Assembly (NCBI RefSeq): GCF_001038505.1
Contig: NZ_LDPY01000003.1
Location: 208,863-272,862 of the forward strand
Length of the DNA stretch: 64,000 bases
Source of the DNA: Puniceibacterium sp. IMCC21224
GTDB lineage: Bacteria; Pseudomonadota; Alphaproteobacteria; Rhodobacterales; Rhodobacteraceae
Direction: 5' to 3'
The translations under genes were made by a program, and so were the position numbers. Position 1 is the first letter of the stretch. The number at the start of each line of letters is the position of its first letter. The notes under the pieces were generated by a model, which did not search any database, was not told the DNA's origin, and saw nothing but the letters and a program-made list of their open reading frames with translations. Below are positions 49,633 to 58,513 of this stretch, piece by piece.

Positions 49633-50688
49633 TCATGAACACGACCTCGCTGCACCCTTCAGCAGGAACCGGTCGACATCTTCGGGCGCGATCTGGGGCC
49701 GGATCGCCGCGCGCAGGTCGTCGAGGCCGTGGACCGTCAGATCGTCGTTGAAGTCGCCGTGACGAGGCGAGAGCGTCAGCACCTCGATGCCCGCACTGCT
49801 CGCTAGTTCGGCCTGGGTCGCGGCGGCTCTGGTGCCCGCTGCGTCGACATCGCGGGCGATATAGAGCCGACGCACGGACGGGGGCAGCCTGAGCGCGGCG
49901 AGATGGCTTGCCGACAGCGCGGCGGCCATCGGCATGCCCGGCAGCGCCGCCCGCAGCGACAGCATCGTCTCGATGCCTTCGCCGACGACAAGGACATCCT
50001 CTGCCGCCCCAAAGCGCACGGCATGGCCAAGAAGGTTGCCCATGGCCCGCCGGGGTGTGGGGACCGCGGCCTTGGCCGAGCCGTCCGGCGCGAGCCAGGT
50101 GCGGTGCGCCCCTGTGATCCTGCCTTGCAGGTCGGTCACGGCTGCGATCATCGCCGGACGCCGCTGCGCTGATCCGCCATCGTCGGGCCGATAATAGCAG
50201 CGTGGATGATACCGCAACGCCCCCGCGCCATGGACCGGCATGATGCCACGACCGGCCAGATAGGTCTCGACCGGTGTGCCCCGGATCGGCTGCGCCATCG
50301 CGATCAGCCGCCGCGCCGCTTCGGGCGATCCCATCGCGGCACGGGCAGGTGCAGGATTGATGGTCGGGACGGGGTCGACCCGCGGGAGGCTCAGAAAGCG
50401 ACGTGCCTCCTCGGCGACATCGCCGAAAGAGGCGAGGCCGCAGCTCTCCCGGATCACGTCGAGCAGATCGCCGTGCTCCGACGTAGCGGCGTCGGTCCAA
50501 TGACCGGCCGCACCGGGGCCCGCCTCCGGCCCCTTCAGCCGGACGAACATCGACCGCCCCGGCGTGTTACGCGCATCGCCGACGGTCCAGTACTGACCCT
50601 GTCGTTGCCCGTTGGGAAGGTAATGCCGACACACGGCCTCAGCGTCCCGTGCGAGGCGGCGCGAAAGCTCTGCTGCATCGCCAGCCAT
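49633..50688 (-). CDS. Toprim-domain protein, right inverted-repeat copy, coupled to host reading frame
   Basis: About 351 residues, identical to the left copy except for the last residues (ends LKGAARSCS, because the repeat stops before the final codons). The ATG at 50688 shares its A with the TGA that ends the truncated host Toprim frame (TGATG), so ribosomes translating the host fragment can restart here. The strawberry-notch gene and the host Toprim start lie upstream on the same strand, so this copy should be expressed from the host operon and may supply the lost function. Toprim motifs are as in the left copy. Confidence 0.87.
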   Translation of the reverse strand: MAGDAAELSRRLARDAEAVCRHYLPNGQRQGQYWTVGDARNTPGRSMFVRLKGPEAGPGAAGHWTDAATSEHGDLLDVIRESCGLASFGDVAEEARRFLSLPRVDPVPTINPAPARAAMGSPEAARRLIAMAQPIRGTPVETYLAGRGIMPVHGAGALRYHPRCYYRPDDGGSAQRRPAMIAAVTDLQGRITGAHRTWLAPDGSAKAAVPTPRRAMGNLLGHAVRFGAAEDVLVVGEGIETMLSLRAALPGMPMAAALSASHLAALRLPPSVRRLYIARDVDAAGTRAAATQAELASSAGIEVLTLSPRHGDFNDDLTVHGLDDLRAAIRPQIAPEDVDRFLLKGAARSCS

Positions 50689-50802
50689 CACGAACATCCC
50701 CCCGTCGCGCTGAGGTTATGTTGCCCAGCCCCGCGAAAACCCCCGCCAAACCGCGCAAGTTCACGCCACCGCAACATAACCCGCGCCGCAACATGTTCGG
50801 TG
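49664..50802 (-). repeat. Right terminal inverted repeat of the RIT element
   Basis: Complement of 45192-46330 over 1,139 bp. The outer end is followed directly by host sequence encoding GPGAAGKF on the minus strand. Perfect identity of two such long repeats implies recent formation or continual gene conversion. Confidence 0.88.
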
Positions 50803-50993
50803 AACTTGCCGGCTGCGCCCGGCCCCGACGCAGGCCCGATCAACCTGACAAAGAGCGACCGGCCGGGATTGTTCTGCAGATCGCCGACGATCCAGTAAGA
50901 CCCTTCCCGCCGCCCGGCGGGAAGGTATGCACGACAAACGCTTTCGGCATTTGCTGCCAGATCGCGGACAAGATCTTCGGTCTCGGAATACAT
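50688..50993 (-). pseudogene. Toprim-domain protein, N-terminal fragment fused to repeat-encoded tail
   Basis: Starts MYSETEDLVRDLAANAESVC four bases after the strawberry-notch stop and continues through GRSLFVRLIGPASGPGAAGK. After about residue 64 the frame enters the inverted repeat and encodes 37 unrelated residues before the TGA at 50688-50690. Host sequence ends at 50803. The rest of the gene is at 44331-45170. The fragment lacks the Toprim domain, but its translation probably drives re-initiation on the repeat-encoded paralogue. Confidence 0.88.
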
Positions 50994-50996
50994 GAA

Positions 50997-53900
50997 TCAA
51001 TTCCCTCTACGATCATGTAGTCCTGTCACAGAACAACGTGCAAGCAGACGATCAAGCACTGCGATGCCGCTGGAGTCTGCTGGGCAGAACAGGCGCAGCT
51101 TCCAGCTGATGATCTCCGAAAAGAAGCCATCGGCCTTGAGCCGGTCCTTGGCGGCGCCCAAAAAGCCCGACAGTTCGATCCGGTTCACCCCCATGACGCG
51201 GGACCGGTGCAACTCCATCCCCTCGGCCAGCCGCACGACTGTCTTGCCCTCGAGAACGAGGGCATGAACCTGCGCGCTCGTGAGCTTTGGCGCATCAGTG
51301 GCGAGCGTTGTCGCGACCCAAGTCGGCGAGACACGACGACCGATGATACGCTGCCCGTCGTCGGTTTGCAGCCGGTAGACCCGGGTCTCATCCTGCGGCA
51401 GTTGCTTCCAGATTGGCAAAAGAAGCCCCGCCACGATGTGCAGCGTGGTTTCCGTGAACTCCGGCACCTCGGCCAGTTCGGCAGTCCAGGCCGCACTGAA
51501 GGCCGCGCGGTCGGCCTCGAGCCAATGTGTGTCCTCCATGATCCTGGCCGGGACCGTGTTCGCCTCGGTGGGGCGGATCAGGCGCAGGCGGGGCTCGATG
51601 GTGCCATCATCCAGCATCAGGCTGGTCGCGGGCACCTGCACCGCAGCCCGGCCTGAGCGACTGTTGACCAGTAGGTGCGCCTTAGGATCGTCGAGCCAAT
51701 CCAGCGCATCGGCCAGCGACAGTGGTGTGTTGCGGCGCTTTTCCGCGATGGTGAGAAGCTGAGACTCGGTACCGGAGTCCGGATGAGTGTAGATCACCCG
51801 AGCGTCCGTCACACGGAAACTCTCGGCGCGTAGTGTCTCTAACCCGAGGTCATAGACCCCCGCGGTAATGGCCCCTTCGATCCGCTGGTCGAGAAGCTCT
51901 TCGAAGGCCGTAAACAGCACGACTTGCATGTCTATTGTCAGCGCAAGCAGGCGATTGAGGAAGGTGGTGATCGGCGGCAGGTCATCCTTCAGACCGTTGT
52001 CATCAGTCAGGCTGAGGCCGGTCGCATCCTCAAACGCCCCGAGCGAGCAGCCGGCCACGTCGCCGCGATAGAGGCGCCGGTAAAGCTGACGCAGGGCATC
52101 GCGGGCATAGGGGCTCTCGAGGTTATCCTCGGGCCGAAACAGCCCCTGCCCGCCGGTCTGGCGTTGGCCACGCGTGATGGCCCCAAGTGTGTCGAGACGG
52201 CGCGCGATGGTCGACAGGAACCGCTTCTCCGCCTTCACATCCGTGGCGACGGGTCGGAACAGCGGCGGCTGCGCCTGATTGGTCCGGTTGGTGCGGCCCA
52301 ATCCCTGGATGGCGGCGTCTGCCTTCCAGCCGGGTTCCAGCAGATAGTGGACCCGCAGGCGCTGGTTCCTGGCGCCAAGATCGGCGTGATAGCTGCGCCC
52401 GGTGCCGCCGGCATCCGAGAAGATCAGGATGCGCTTCTGGTCATCCATGAAGGCGGCGGTTTCCGCGAGGTTGGCCGAGCCCGCCCGGCTTTCCACGACC
52501 AGCCGCGCGGCATGCCCCTCGCCCTTGCGCACAATGCGGCGCGACCGGCCCGTGACCTCAGCCACGAGGTCGGTGCCAAAGCGCTGCACAATCTGGTCAA
52601 GCGCCCCCGGCACGGGTGGCAATGATGCCAGCTTTTCGATTAGGGCGTCCCGCCTGCGGGCGGCCTCGCGGCATTCCACCGGCTGGCCGTCACGCACCAC
52701 AGGCCGGGACGAGAGATTACCCTCACTATCGGTGAAGGGCTCGTAGAGTTGCACCGGGAAGGAATGGGCGAGGTAGTCGAGAACGTATTCGCGCGGGGTG
52801 ATGTCGACACGGATGTCGTTCCACTCGTCAGTCGGGGTTTCCGAAAGTCGGCGTTCCATCAGCGCCTCGCCGGTTGAGACAATCTGGATGACCGCCGAAT
52901 GTCCCGCGTCGAGATCGGCCTCGATGGCGGCAATGAGGGTGGGGGTTTTCATGGAAGTCAGCAGATGGCCGAAGAAGCGCTGCTTGGCGGACTCGAAAGC
53001 CGAGCGGGCGGCGGACTTGGCCTGCCGGTTCAGCGTGCCGGCATCCCCCGTGATGTTGGCGGCCTCCATCGCGGCGGCAAGGTTGTTGTGGATGATGGCG
53101 AAGGCCCCGGCATAGGCATCGTAGATGCCGCGCTGCTCAGGGGTCAGCGCATGCTCGAGCATCTCGTACTCGACGCCGTCATAGGAAAGGGACCGTGCAG
53201 TGTAGAGGCCGAGAGATCGCAGGTCGCGGGCGAGGACCTCCATCGCCGCGACACCGCCCGCCTCGATGGCCTCGACGAATTCCCCGCGCGTGGCGAACGG
53301 AAAGTCGTCCCCGCCCCAGAGGCCGAGGCGCTGTGCATAGGCGAGGTTATGAACCGAGGTCGCGCCCGTGGCAGAGACATAGACCACGCGGGCATTGGGC
53401 AACCTGTGCTGCAGGCGCAGTCCTGCCCTGCCCTGCTGCGAGGCGGTGACATCGCCGCGCTCGCCTTTCGATCCGGCGGCGTTGGCCATGGCATGGCTTT
53501 CATCGAACAGGATCACCCCGTCGAAATCTGCCCCCAGCCAGTCGACGATCTGGTCGACGCGGGATTTCTTGGCACCACGCTCTTCGGAGCGCAGCGTCGC
53601 ATAGGTGGTGAAGAGAATGCCCTCGGTCAGCGGGATATCTTTGCCTTGCGCAAAGCGCGACAGCGGTGTCACCAGCAAGCGCTCCTGCCCAAGTGCTGAC
53701 CAGTCGCGCTGCGCATCCTCCAGCAGCTTGTCGCTCTTCGAGATCCAGAGCGCTTTGCGCCGTCCTTGCGCCCAATTGTCGAGCACGATCCCGGCTGACT
53801 GGCGGCCCTTGCCCGCACCGGTGCCATCACCGAGGAAGAAGCCGCGCCGGAAACGGATGACGTCGGGATCATCATCCTTGGCGGCAGAGACCATATCGCC

Positions 53901-55376
53901 GGTCTCATCGACGCACCACGATCCAGCGAGGTGCGTGCCATGCGCTTCGCCCGCGTAGATCACCGTCTCAAGCTGCGCGTCTGACAGGAGGCCATCACAC
54001 AGTACAGCGGTTGGCAGCTTGGGGCGATAGCTGGGTTTTGGGGGCGCGACCGAGGCCATAGCGGCCGATTGCACCAGCTTAGTCGGGTGCGGCTCCGCCC
54101 CAGGGATGTCGATCGCCTGCAGGCGGAAGGTCTCATAAATTGCATCCGATAGGCGCGCGCTGGCACCGTCCTCGGTCGCGTCGCGCAGGCTATAGGCAAG
54201 ATCCTCAGCATCGATCTGTGTTGCGGTGCTGGTGGTGGCTGTTGCGGACGTAGCGTGCAACCTGCCATTGGCGGTTCGCGTGGCATGGGCAGAATTTCCC
54301 GAAAAGGGGGAAAGAGGAGTTTGCGCGTGCAATACTGGCGTTTCCAGCGTCAGGCGCGGTGGGACATGGGCAGTGATCAGCGAGAGCAGGCTGGTCACAT
54401 CAGGGCCTATAGGACGCGTCAGATCAGCGGTGATGCCACCTGCCTCACCACCGCGGCATTTGTCGAACACTGAAATACGCGTCTCGAAACTGGTGCCGTG
54501 CTTGGCGAAGGCTGCACCGGACACCGCGCCGGTGAAGACCAGATGCGCGGACTCGGTCAGGCTTGCAAATGTCTCTACCCAGGCTGGCACATCGGGCGCG
54601 AAACTTGCGCCAGTGATGGCCACAAGTCGCCCACCTGGGGCAAGCCGTGCCAAAGCTGAACGGATGTGCCGGGCCGTAGCCATTGTCGTGCGACCATCGA
54701 CATTGGCCAGAGCGGAAAACGGCGGATTCATCAGGATCACACTTGGGCGGAGGTGCGCGTCGAGGTAATCGTTGATCTGAGCGGCGTCAAAGCAGGTGAC
54801 AGGGGATTCCGGAAACAGAAGGCGCAGCAGATCGGCGCGGGTCTCGGCAAGTTCGTTGAGCGCGAGGCTGCCGCCTGCAATCATGGCCAAGATGGCCAGA
54901 AGTCCAGTCCCCGCTGAAGGCTCCAAGACCAGATCGCGCGCGGATATCTGCGCGGCCGTAAGTGCCGCGAACCCCATGGGCAGCGGGGTGCTGAATTGCT
55001 GGAAGCGCTCCATCTCTTCCGATCGCCGGGTATGAGTTGGCAACAGGTTTGATACCTTGGCAAGGATCGGCAGCAAGGCTGTAGGCGATCCAGCTCGGGC
55101 CAACAGCGCGCGACCGAATTTCCGCAAGAAGAGGACCAGCGCCACCTCGCAAGCCTCATAGGCCAGCTTCCAGTTCCAGGCGCCTGTCGCATCTGAGCCG
55201 CCAAAGGCTTGCTCCATCTCAAGGCGCAGGCGCAGCCCGTCGATTTGGAAGCCCTGTGCCAGGTCGGGTTGCAGCGCTTCGGCAACGGCGATGATCGCTG
55301 CAGCAGTATCTGGGGAGGGAATTGAGGCAACTGGCGAAAGCGCGCGAACGGGTGCAACGGGGGCGAGGTGGGTCAT
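50997..55376 (-). CDS. Strawberry-notch-like methyltransferase/helicase
   Basis: 1,459 residues combining an N-terminal adenine-type methyltransferase (EPSAGTGLLAI at about 152-162; NPPF at 217-220) with a strawberry-notch SF2 helicase: Walker A LGDGTGAGKGRQSAG (about residue 515), ILFDESHAMANA (about 625), VYVSATGATSVHN, then the C-terminal IFSDAGGTGRSYHADLGARN and IQGLGRTNRTNQAQP. Such giant proteins are carried by many alphaproteobacterial conjugative elements and are thought to protect or process transferred DNA, but the function is not proven. It heads the minus-strand operon with the Toprim and perhaps DUF2493 genes. It is intact. Confidence 0.92.
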   Translation of the reverse strand: MTHLAPVAPVRALSPVASIPSPDTAAAIIAVAEALQPDLAQGFQIDGLRLRLEMEQAFGGSDATGAWNWKLAYEACEVALVLFLRKFGRALLARAGSPTALLPILAKVSNLLPTHTRRSEEMERFQQFSTPLPMGFAALTAAQISARDLVLEPSAGTGLLAILAMIAGGSLALNELAETRADLLRLLFPESPVTCFDAAQINDYLDAHLRPSVILMNPPFSALANVDGRTTMATARHIRSALARLAPGGRLVAITGASFAPDVPAWVETFASLTESAHLVFTGAVSGAAFAKHGTSFETRISVFDKCRGGEAGGITADLTRPIGPDVTSLLSLITAHVPPRLTLETPVLHAQTPLSPFSGNSAHATRTANGRLHATSATATTSTATQIDAEDLAYSLRDATEDGASARLSDAIYETFRLQAIDIPGAEPHPTKLVQSAAMASVAPPKPSYRPKLPTAVLCDGLLSDAQLETVIYAGEAHGTHLAGSWCVDETGDMVSAAKDDDPDVIRFRRGFFLGDGTGAGKGRQSAGIVLDNWAQGRRKALWISKSDKLLEDAQRDWSALGQERLLVTPLSRFAQGKDIPLTEGILFTTYATLRSEERGAKKSRVDQIVDWLGADFDGVILFDESHAMANAAGSKGERGDVTASQQGRAGLRLQHRLPNARVVYVSATGATSVHNLAYAQRLGLWGGDDFPFATRGEFVEAIEAGGVAAMEVLARDLRSLGLYTARSLSYDGVEYEMLEHALTPEQRGIYDAYAGAFAIIHNNLAAAMEAANITGDAGTLNRQAKSAARSAFESAKQRFFGHLLTSMKTPTLIAAIEADLDAGHSAVIQIVSTGEALMERRLSETPTDEWNDIRVDITPREYVLDYLAHSFPVQLYEPFTDSEGNLSSRPVVRDGQPVECREAARRRDALIEKLASLPPVPGALDQIVQRFGTDLVAEVTGRSRRIVRKGEGHAARLVVESRAGSANLAETAAFMDDQKRILIFSDAGGTGRSYHADLGARNQRLRVHYLLEPGWKADAAIQGLGRTNRTNQAQPPLFRPVATDVKAEKRFLSTIARRLDTLGAITRGQRQTGGQGLFRPEDNLESPYARDALRQLYRRLYRGDVAGCSLGAFEDATGLSLTDDNGLKDDLPPITTFLNRLLALTIDMQVVLFTAFEELLDQRIEGAITAGVYDLGLETLRAESFRVTDARVIYTHPDSGTESQLLTIAEKRRNTPLSLADALDWLDDPKAHLLVNSRSGRAAVQVPATSLMLDDGTIEPRLRLIRPTEANTVPARIMEDTHWLEADRAAFSAAWTAELAEVPEFTETTLHIVAGLLLPIWKQLPQDETRVYRLQTDDGQRIIGRRVSPTWVATTLATDAPKLTSAQVHALVLEGKTVVRLAEGMELHRSRVMGVNRIELSGFLGAAKDRLKADGFFSEIISWKLRLFCPADSSGIAVLDRLLARCSVTGLHDRRGN

Positions 55377-55552
55377 CTGGAAACTCCGGAATGAGGGACA
55401 GGATCAGGCCCGGACACCCTCTTTCGGGCACCCTCAGGCCTAACCTTCCCCGGCCCTTCTCTTTCTCTCAAACGCCTTGATCTGGACAGCCAGCTTGATT
55501 GTGTTCCCTTTATGTTCTATTTTCAAAACTAAGCCAGGAAGGGAAATCCCAG

Positions 55553-55846
55553 ATGGAAAGCACCACTTATGCCCTGCCTGCGACGCCGAAGCAGATCGCC
55601 TATGCGCGATCACTGGCACTGCGCAATCAGACCCTATTGCCGTGGGATGTTCAGCAGGATCGCCGATCCCTCAGCGCCTGGATTGAGGCGCAGGCCAGGC
55701 TGAAGCCGGGCACGCAGGACAGCCGCCCGACATCAAAGCAGGTCGCCTTTGCCGAGCGCCTCGCCCGGATCAAACGCCGCAGCGTGCCGGATGAGTGCTT
55801 TCGCGACAAGGGGCTCATGTCGAAGTGGATCGACGGGAACAAGTGA
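55553..55846 (+). CDS. Small two-repeat protein divergent from the strawberry-notch gene
   Basis: 97 residues from the ATG at 55553, after AGGAAGGGA. The protein is a duplication: TPKQIAYARSLALRNQTLLP with RRSLSAWIEAQ, echoed by TSKQVAFAERLARIKRRSVP with KGLMSKWIDGNK. This (T/S)KQxxxAxxLA helix resembles small plasmid proteins related to DUF3072-like folds. It is transcribed away from the strawberry-notch gene. The function is unknown. Confidence 0.65.
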   Translation: MESTTYALPATPKQIAYARSLALRNQTLLPWDVQQDRRSLSAWIEAQARLKPGTQDSRPTSKQVAFAERLARIKRRSVPDECFRDKGLMSKWIDGNK

Positions 55847-55938
55847 CTGTATTCTAAGGGATGAAGAAGCAGGAAGCGTACCTGAGTTGTTTCGATTCTA
55901 GCTGAGGCCCGTGATGGATCATCAGGCTTGCAATCCGG

Positions 55939-56040
55939 TAGCATTGCAAGCATGGACTATCCGCCATGCTGTGGCCGATCATAATTGATATATTTGCAAA
56001 TCTATAGCATTGCATAAATTCACTTTATGCCATACTGTGG
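55939..56040. promoter_or_regulatory. Two-copy operator module upstream of mobile mystery protein A
   Basis: TAGCATTGCA, 14 bases, then GCCATRCTGTGG occurs twice with identical spacing: 55939-55948 with 55963-55974, and 56005-56014 with 56029-56040. The two modules are 66 bp apart, and the second ends 41 bases before the gene. An 8-bp inverted pair CTTGCAAT/ATTGCAAG (55927-55934, 55943-55950) overlaps the first. The arrangement suggests cooperative binding by the HTH antitoxin. Confidence 0.65.
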
Positions 56041-56081
56041 AATGGCGGCATGGCCGCAAATGCAAGATCACAGGTTGGCAG

Positions 56082-56543
56082 ATGTCGGTTACTCGAGCGA
56101 AGCAAAGACAGGCCCAAGAGAGGATCAACCAGGCTGCCAGCCTGGCGAAGTCGCTTGCAAAGCCGATCGGCGGCTGGATCGCCACCTTCCAGGAAGCGAT
56201 CGGGATGAATGCCCCGGCCCTTGCTGAACGCCTCGGGATCTCACGAAACAACATCTACGCCGCGATCCAGAACGAACAGGCCGGAACCATCTCCGTGAAC
56301 CAACTAGAGAAGATCGCCGAAGCCATGGGCGGCCGCCTTGTGTACGCAATCATCCCGCGCGAAGGCCCCGTTGAAGAGATCGTTCTGGCCCAAGCCCGTG
56401 CGAAGGCACGACGCACTATCCAGCGCACGCGGGCGCATATGGCTCTCGAAGAGCAGACAGAGGGTTTGCGCAGCGAAGCCGAGATGATCGAGGAACTCGC
56501 CGCCGACATTATCCGTGAAGGTCGACGGGATTTCTGGCAATGA
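56082..56543 (+). CDS. Mobile mystery protein A (HTH antitoxin-like)
   Basis: 153 residues from the ATG at 56082. An XRE-type HTH occupies about residues 35-95: GMNAPALAERLGISRNNIYA and ISVNQLEKIAEAMGGRLVYA. The remaining C-terminus is helical and charged. This is the family called mobile mystery protein A, always found with protein B. Its stop overlaps the next start as ATGA. It probably represses the pair and neutralises the Fic partner. Confidence 0.85.
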   Translation: MSVTRAKQRQAQERINQAASLAKSLAKPIGGWIATFQEAIGMNAPALAERLGISRNNIYAAIQNEQAGTISVNQLEKIAEAMGGRLVYAIIPREGPVEEIVLAQARAKARRTIQRTRAHMALEEQTEGLRSEAEMIEELAADIIREGRRDFWQ

Positions 56544-57145
56544 CGCTCGCGTTTCACGAGCCTTACGGCGCCACTCCCCTGACGCCCGACGAGTTGCTTG
56601 GCCTTAAGGCCAAGCACATTGCGACGCGCGGCGAGCTGAACGAACTCGAAGGGGAGAACATCATCTCAGGCCTTACCTGGCTCGACCGACGCCCAAAATC
56701 GTTTGACGTCCTGACAGATGCCGCGGTGCGCGAAATCCACAAGCGTCTTTTCGGGGAAGTCTGGGACTGGGCCGGCGTTTTCCGTCTGACCGACAAGAAC
56801 ATCGGGGTGCCTGTCTGGAACATCTCTACCGAGTTGCGCACCTGTCTCGATGACGCGCGGTACTGGCGTGACCATAAGAGCTTCGATCCGCTGGAAGCGA
56901 CGGCGCGCCTGCATCACCGCCTTGTCTGGATCCATCCCTTTGCGAACGGCAATGGACGTTGGGCGCGGATCATGGCGGACGCCTACTTGGCGAAGATCGA
57001 TCCGGACATCTTCCTCGACTGGTCTGGTGGTGGAACGCTGAACGCCGAAAGTGCGCACCGGTCAACCTACATCGCAGCACTCAGAGCCGCCGATCAGCAC
57101 GACTTCGAGCCCTTGGTGGCACTCGTGCGGTCACTCGCAAAGTAG
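56540..57145 (+). CDS. Mobile mystery protein B (Fic/Doc domain)
   Basis: 201 residues with the Fic motif HPFANGNGRWAR, catalytic histidine at about residue 132, and the family features ELNELEGENIISGLTWLDRR near the N-terminus and VWDWAGVFR in the middle. It is the toxin-like half of the mobile mystery pair and would transfer a nucleotide to a target. The motif is complete apart from the usual G before the last R, where WAR is typical of this family. Confidence 0.87.
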   Translation: MTLAFHEPYGATPLTPDELLGLKAKHIATRGELNELEGENIISGLTWLDRRPKSFDVLTDAAVREIHKRLFGEVWDWAGVFRLTDKNIGVPVWNISTELRTCLDDARYWRDHKSFDPLEATARLHHRLVWIHPFANGNGRWARIMADAYLAKIDPDIFLDWSGGGTLNAESAHRSTYIAALRAADQHDFEPLVALVRSLAK

Positions 57146-57179
57146 CCGTCCACTCCGATCGGCAAGACAGCGTGGCAGC

Positions 57180-57824
57180 TCACCCGAACCGACGCCCTGC
57201 GTCAGTAAAGGTATATTCGTTAACAATGATCCCTTCCTCGATGGCATCATCCGAGGTAAGTTGGTCATACTCGGCCTGAAGCTGGCGGTAGAGCCAGCGG
57301 GCAAGGTCGCGCAGCGCCTCGGTCACGATCTCCTCGGCATCTTCGGTTGGCGGCTGCCAGGTCGGGCTGTGGCGGGTGACTTCCACGGACATGGTGTATT
57401 CGTGATAATAGCGGCCGCGGTGACTGGCCTCAGCGACAAGTTGGTAGAAGTTGCGGCGCTGCACCGCCAACAGGCGGTCGGCGATGCCGTGCAGCGTTGG
57501 ATCCTGCGGGGCATAATTGCGGATGCGGGCGGCCGCGCCCTTGGCGTGGCTGAAGTAGCCCTCGAAGCAAGCTCCATCCCCCTGTGACCAGAACCCTGAA
57601 AACCAGATGCAGGGTCTCGCCCGCGTGCCGCCGCCCATCAGACGGACGGGGGTGGTCTTGAGGCGGATGCCCAAGATTTCGCAGATGCGCTCAAAATCCT
57701 CGTAGACCGCAGCCCACCAATCGTCATGGGGGCCGAGTTCGCGATACCAACTGCGGGCATTCTCCTTGGCGGCGTCAGAGAGTTCGGGGAATAGATAGAC
57801 CGTCGTGCAGATCACTTCAGGCAT
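57180..57824 (-). CDS. Plasmid accessory protein, antitoxin-like family
   Basis: 214 residues. Segments such as TTVYLFPELSDAAKENARSW, WWAAVYEDFERICEILGIRL and CIWFSGFWSQGDGACFEGYF are familiar from a family of phage and plasmid proteins often labelled antitoxin of a toxin-antitoxin stability system, though no toxin is adjacent. It is cytosolic, mixed alpha/beta. The start overlaps the preceding gene's stop by 8 bases. The function is uncertain. Confidence 0.6.
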   Translation of the reverse strand: MPEVICTTVYLFPELSDAAKENARSWYRELGPHDDWWAAVYEDFERICEILGIRLKTTPVRLMGGGTRARPCIWFSGFWSQGDGACFEGYFSHAKGAAARIRNYAPQDPTLHGIADRLLAVQRRNFYQLVAEASHRGRYYHEYTMSVEVTRHSPTWQPPTEDAEEIVTEALRDLARWLYRQLQAEYDQLTSDDAIEEGIIVNEYTFTDAGRRFG

Positions 57825-58236
57825 CGACGTCCTCCCCGTTCAAGGCGGCCGCGAGCCATTCGTTGGTGTTGGTCCAACCTATCGTTGTGCGGTTGCCAAG
57901 GTCGATGACATGCGCGCCGCCGCCAAAAGCTCCAAGCCGTGCACGCGAGCAGGTGTTGGCATATTCGAACCCCCAGAGGCCGGAGAGATCGAGGTCTTCG
58001 GCAAGGCGCAGTACGAAGTGGATGACAGCCTCAATATCACCTTGGTCGTCATCGTGGATCCAAAGGGCACAGCCCTCCGGTGCGTCCTGACGGGAAAGAT
58101 CAAAGCCCGCGACCTCCGGCTCGTCGGCATCCTGATCTTTGTCGCGACACTGCTGGAACAGCGCGAGCGCGCGGGCAGCATTGTCGGGTGTGCCGACGTC
58201 GATCAGGCAAGAAAAATGGGTGAAGTAGTCCGCCAT
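57817..58236 (-). CDS. Conserved accessory protein, unknown
   Basis: 139 residues, acidic (FSCLIDVGTPDNAARALALF, then GCALWIHDDDQGDIEAVIHF and LSGLWGFEYANTCSRARLGA). No catalytic motif is recognised. It overlaps the following gene at 57817-57824, and both share an operon with the small genes upstream. GGAGGTTCC precedes the ATG. Confidence 0.55.
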   Translation of the reverse strand: MADYFTHFSCLIDVGTPDNAARALALFQQCRDKDQDADEPEVAGFDLSRQDAPEGCALWIHDDDQGDIEAVIHFVLRLAEDLDLSGLWGFEYANTCSRARLGAFGGGAHVIDLGNRTTIGWTNTNEWLAAALNGEDVDA

Positions 58237-58314
58237 AGGAACCTCCTGAAAATAAGAGTGACCCGGCCAATGGGCCGGACACTGATTGTGATGAATGGGA
58301 GCAAGCCCGGCCGA

Positions 58315-58512
58315 TCAGCCGGAAGGCTGTTCGGTCGCGGCCTGGCGCGCAGCATGCTGGCAGAGCATCTGCCGGTAAAACCGTTTGCGCGCCGTCCGAA
58401 AACTGCGGACCGCGCGCGTGTCGGGGTGTAGTGCCCGGACAGCCGCGCGGACGACGGCCAAGGGCGAGGCCGTCGATGACAGGCCGAGGCGCTGATAAGC
58501 GGGGTCGGTCAT
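58315..58512 (-). CDS. Small basic protein, unknown
   Basis: 65 residues, strongly basic (VRAAVRALHPDTRAVRSFRT, then ARKRFYRQMLCQHAARQAAT). It starts one base after the stop of the gene at 58514-58747, so the two are probably co-transcribed. The basic helices suggest nucleic-acid binding, but no family is recognised. Confidence 0.45.
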   Translation of the reverse strand: MTDPAYQRLGLSSTASPLAVVRAAVRALHPDTRAVRSFRTARKRFYRQMLCQHAARQAATEQPSG

Positions 58513-58513
58513 G

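Larger units (their letters stand above)
45192..50802. mobile_element. RIT-type element: three tyrosine recombinases with 1.1-kb inverted repeats carrying Toprim genes
   Basis: A 5.6-kb insertion splits a Toprim gene. Both ends start CACCGAACATGTTGCGGCGC reading inward, and identity appears complete for 1,139 bp (45192-46330 against 49664-50802). Each repeat contains direct repeats of ATGTTGCGG (left copy 45200-45208, 45217-45225), an 11-bp inverted pair GGTTATGTTGC/GCAACATAACC (45213-45223, 45270-45280) and a whole Toprim gene. Three coupled tyrosine recombinase genes in the unique centre match the recombinase-in-trio arrangement. Outside sequence joins cleanly into the interrupted gene without an obvious target duplication, as expected for tyrosine recombinases. 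No other transposase is present. Confidence 0.9.

Noticed and set aside
45192..50802. Composite transposon flanked by insertion sequences
   Set aside because: The flanking repeats encode Toprim proteins, not transposases; the mobility genes are the three central tyrosine recombinases.
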